Positions 61,837 to 64,000 of a DNA stretch of 64,000 nt are shown here, piece by piece. The translations under genes were made by a program, and so were the position numbers. The notes under the pieces are model-generated. The model worked only from the letters and a program-made list of their open reading frames with translations. It had not been told where the DNA came from and searched no databases. This DNA comes from Sciurus carolinensis. Taxonomy: Eukaryota > Chordata > Mammalia > Rodentia > Sciuridae. Positions within the stretch are counted from its first letter, which is position 1. Each line of letters starts with the position of its first letter. The stretch lies in NCBI RefSeq assembly GCF_902686445.1, contig NC_062214.1, positions 57,385,177 through 57,449,176 of the forward strand. The letters run 5' to 3'.

Positions 61837-61866
61837 AATAATAATAATAATAATAATAATAATAAT
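61837..61866. repeat. (AAT)n microsatellite
   Basis: Ten AAT units in perfect array. Confidence 0.95.
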
Positions 61867-62648
61867 TCAGCAAAACCATGGCAATCAGTTTTCTAACAGA
61901 AAAATGAAGCCAAGACATTTACATGGTTAATCCAAACCAAATGACCCAAGGAGATATGGTACTCTTTATCATCTCTGGGTTACTCAGTAATGATGCATTA
62001 GGACTCTTCATTATAAATGAACCTACTTAAGATGTTTTGTGAAGAAGAGAGTATTCAGAAAATCTTTATAGACTGGGTTTGTAGGTAGGAACAACATAGA
62101 ATAGAAAAAGAAGAAAAAAAATTTCCAAAACTAAAATTATTCACTACTGATCAAAGGCTGTTTTTTTCCATAAAATTTTAAAAAATGCCATTGTAAATAT
62201 GTACTAAGCTATTCATGGTGGTTTATAATATGCTCTTAACTTTTTTTTATTGTTCGTTTATTTTTAAGTATGTTTTCACAAGTGGTAGGAATCAAAGCTA
62301 TTGTTCTTCTGGAAGTTTTTATATTAAAATTAATCATGAATGGGTCAGCCTTTTCCTTGATTTGAACTCAAGGAAAATATGAAATTTCAATTCTGGGCTA
62401 CAAGAATTATATTGTTTTTTAGTTTCGAATCATTTAAAACTAGCAAGGTAATGTCATATAATGAAAAATAGATGACTGTTGCATGAATAAATGACTGTTG
62501 CATGAAATTCCTGGATGCGTGAATGCTAGCAGGACACAGGCCTCTAAGTTTGTTACTCCCATGGATCTAGCTTCAGTGGGATTTCTGCATCTTGTATTCT
62601 GACTTTAAATCTTTATTTTTATTTTTTACTTATTTCTTTTTATTTTTT
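61867..62648. other. unassigned DNA with a short direct repeat
   Basis: 'atgactgttgcatgaa' occurs at 62472-62487 and 62491-62506. Nothing else recognised. Confidence 0.45.
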
Positions 62649-62720
62649 GTGGTGATGAGGATTGAACTAGCCTCGCACATGCACGGCAAATGCTCAACCA
62701 CTGAACCACATCCCCAGTCC
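62610..62720 (-). mobile_element. ID SINE
   Basis: T-rich A-tail complement from about 62610, then 'gtggtgatgaggattgaact' and 'caaccactgaaccacatccc', ending in 'cagtcc'. The B-box complement 'gattgaact' is decayed. Confidence 0.75.
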
Positions 62721-62724
62721 TCAG

Positions 62725-63479
62725 TTTTACATTTTTAGTAAGGTTTTCAAAGATTCATAGTAAGAGATTAAAAGAGAAGGAGAGAGACAGAGGAGTTCAA
62801 GAAACATGTTATATTTCTTTCAAGTTACACTGTGTTTTTAATCCCCATCCCTTTTTTTGAAAACCCCAGGCCTGTTTCAGCTTTCCAGAGAGTTCGAAAT
62901 AGAAAGGGGAAAAGAGGAAATGCAAATCAACCATTGACTTTCTAAAGGAAAGAGGTCTTTGATTTGCACATTGTTTCAATTCTCTAATGAGCCAATTCTA
63001 AATACTGCCTAAAATCTAAGCTTGATTCTGACCAGCAGTCTGGACAAGGAATTCCTTGAACCAGACATCACTACAGAGGAGCACAGACCTTTGGGAATGG
63101 AGGTAGAGCCAAACCTCTACCAGCTGAACAAGGAGGAAACGTCATCTGAAACCCTACTGCTTCTGAGTGCCAACTGTTTATTCCTTTTGTTTTCAACCAG
63201 CCGGCAAATCAAAAGAATTAAGAGGATTATAAGGCAGGAGAACCCTGTGACTTCATGCATCAAAATGGGAGCAATGTTGAATGAAAATCACTTCTGGGTA
63301 AAGTGCTCAACAATTAACTGTGAAAGGCAGCCCAAGGGCAAGAAATATTTCAAGCATGTCCCTTTCCCTAAACTCTTAACCAAGACACAATAGGAGACCA
63401 GATACATGTAAGGAAAAAGAAAAATTCAGAAGAGGTGGAAGTCAAGTCCACTTAAGCTTAGAGATCTGCAGAATGTCGG
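62725..63479. other. unassigned DNA
   Basis: No repeat recognised. A 123-codon plus frame (63022-63393) begins with an ATG but has no family motif and no identified context; not called as a gene. Confidence 0.35.
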
Positions 63480-63970
63480 TTCCTACAAAGCGTGTTAAGA
63501 TGTGCATTGCTGGCAGGCGTGTTACTTGGTGCAACACTTTTGGAAAGCATTTTGGCAATATTATCAAGAACCTTGAAACTCCTTTGATCCGTTAATTCCA
63601 CTTCTGGAAAGCAATTCTGAAGAATTAGCTCATGATTCACATAAAAGCTTATGAATATGAATGTAGATCAAAGTTTGTCCATGATACAAAAATATAGAAA
63701 ATAATCTAAATATTTGCCAAGTAAGGAAATATTTAGAAATGTTGTTGAAATAATATACAACCCTTAAGATTATGTTTGCATAAAAATGGGTAGCAAACCA
63801 TGCAAAGTAGAAAAAAGGTATGTGTGGAATTTAAAGACTGGCTAATAAAATTTGATTTGTTCATTAAATCATAGACACTATACTCCAAATAATGGAAAAC
63901 ATCAAGTATCTTAATGTTAAATACAGTAATTCTTCCATGCCTGTTTTCTGCATCTATAGGTTCAACCAGC
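63480..63970 (+). mobile_element. old L1ME/HAL1-like ORF2 end
   Basis: The order 'acttttggaaagcattttgg', 'cgttaattccacttctggaa', 'caaaaatatagaaaataatc' and 'tgccaagtaaggaaatattt' is that of the C-terminal ORF2 region of old L1-type elements on the plus strand. Continues toward the window end. Confidence 0.6.
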
Positions 63971-64000
63971 AAAGAAATCCCTTATATGAACACTAAAAAT

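Noticed and set aside
63022..63393. 123-codon open frame on the plus strand
   Set aside because: No motif, no splice or promoter context; length is possible by chance.
1..64000. CRISPR array, operon, phage or bacterial gene cluster
   Set aside because: The window is mammalian; the direct repeats found are microsatellites or transposon parts, and no bacterial-type genes are present.

Overview
The window is nuclear DNA of a placental mammal, most likely a squirrel-type rodent. The evidence is tRNA-derived ID SINEs, composite B1+ID SINEs (36734-36925 and 61574-61777), MIR/L2 relics, Tigger DNA transposons, MaLR-type LTRs and several rodent-like LINE-1 lineages. The B1+ID composite form is known from sciurid and related rodents, and no mouse-type B2/B4 SINE was noticed. 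The DNA is AT-rich and gene-poor. I found no supportable host protein-coding exon, tRNA, rRNA or CRISPR array; the long open frames are LINE-1 coding sequence.

Layout. 1-10.9 kb is mostly unassigned DNA with a MER5-like relic, a possible old LTR (about 4.1-4.56 kb), a candidate processed pseudogene (about 5.87-6.41 kb, minus), an MLT/MST-like LTR and MIR/L2 pieces. 10.9-20.4 kb is one ancient minus-strand L1M opened by three MaLR-like LTR insertions, a 5'-truncated younger L1 (14381-16637, recognisable duplications), two short L1 3' ends and one more MaLR LTR. 20.4-22.6 kb holds two Tigger-like elements, one broken by a MaLR LTR and one by an ID SINE. 22.6-40.5 kb is mostly unassigned, with an ERV1-like solo LTR (33574-34058), two MaLR LTRs, a B1+ID SINE, an L1 3' end and an internally deleted Tigger.

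40.7-56.65 kb is an L1 cluster. It contains a plus-strand ORF2 fragment, a minus-strand L1 lacking its 3' end, and a further old minus-strand L1 into which a complete 6.2-kb L1 (47340-53538) has inserted with a perfect 14-bp target duplication. That L1 has a 5' UTR with a 459-bp-period tandem duplication, ORF1, ORF2, a G-rich 3' UTR (sense strand) and a poly(A) tail. Two 1-bp deletions, two stop codons and an ID SINE inside ORF1 make it inactive.

56.7-64 kb has an ancient L1M piece, a solo class-II-like LTR (60142-60620) nested in a MaLR LTR, a MaLR LTR broken by a B1+ID SINE, an ID SINE and a plus-strand L1ME-like end.

The elements do not cooperate in a pathway; the window is a layered record of retrotransposition. 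The point most worth following is the duplicated L1 5' UTR, with a YY1-type motif in each copy and an antisense open frame in both copies. All family names rest on recognition by eye, with no database search.
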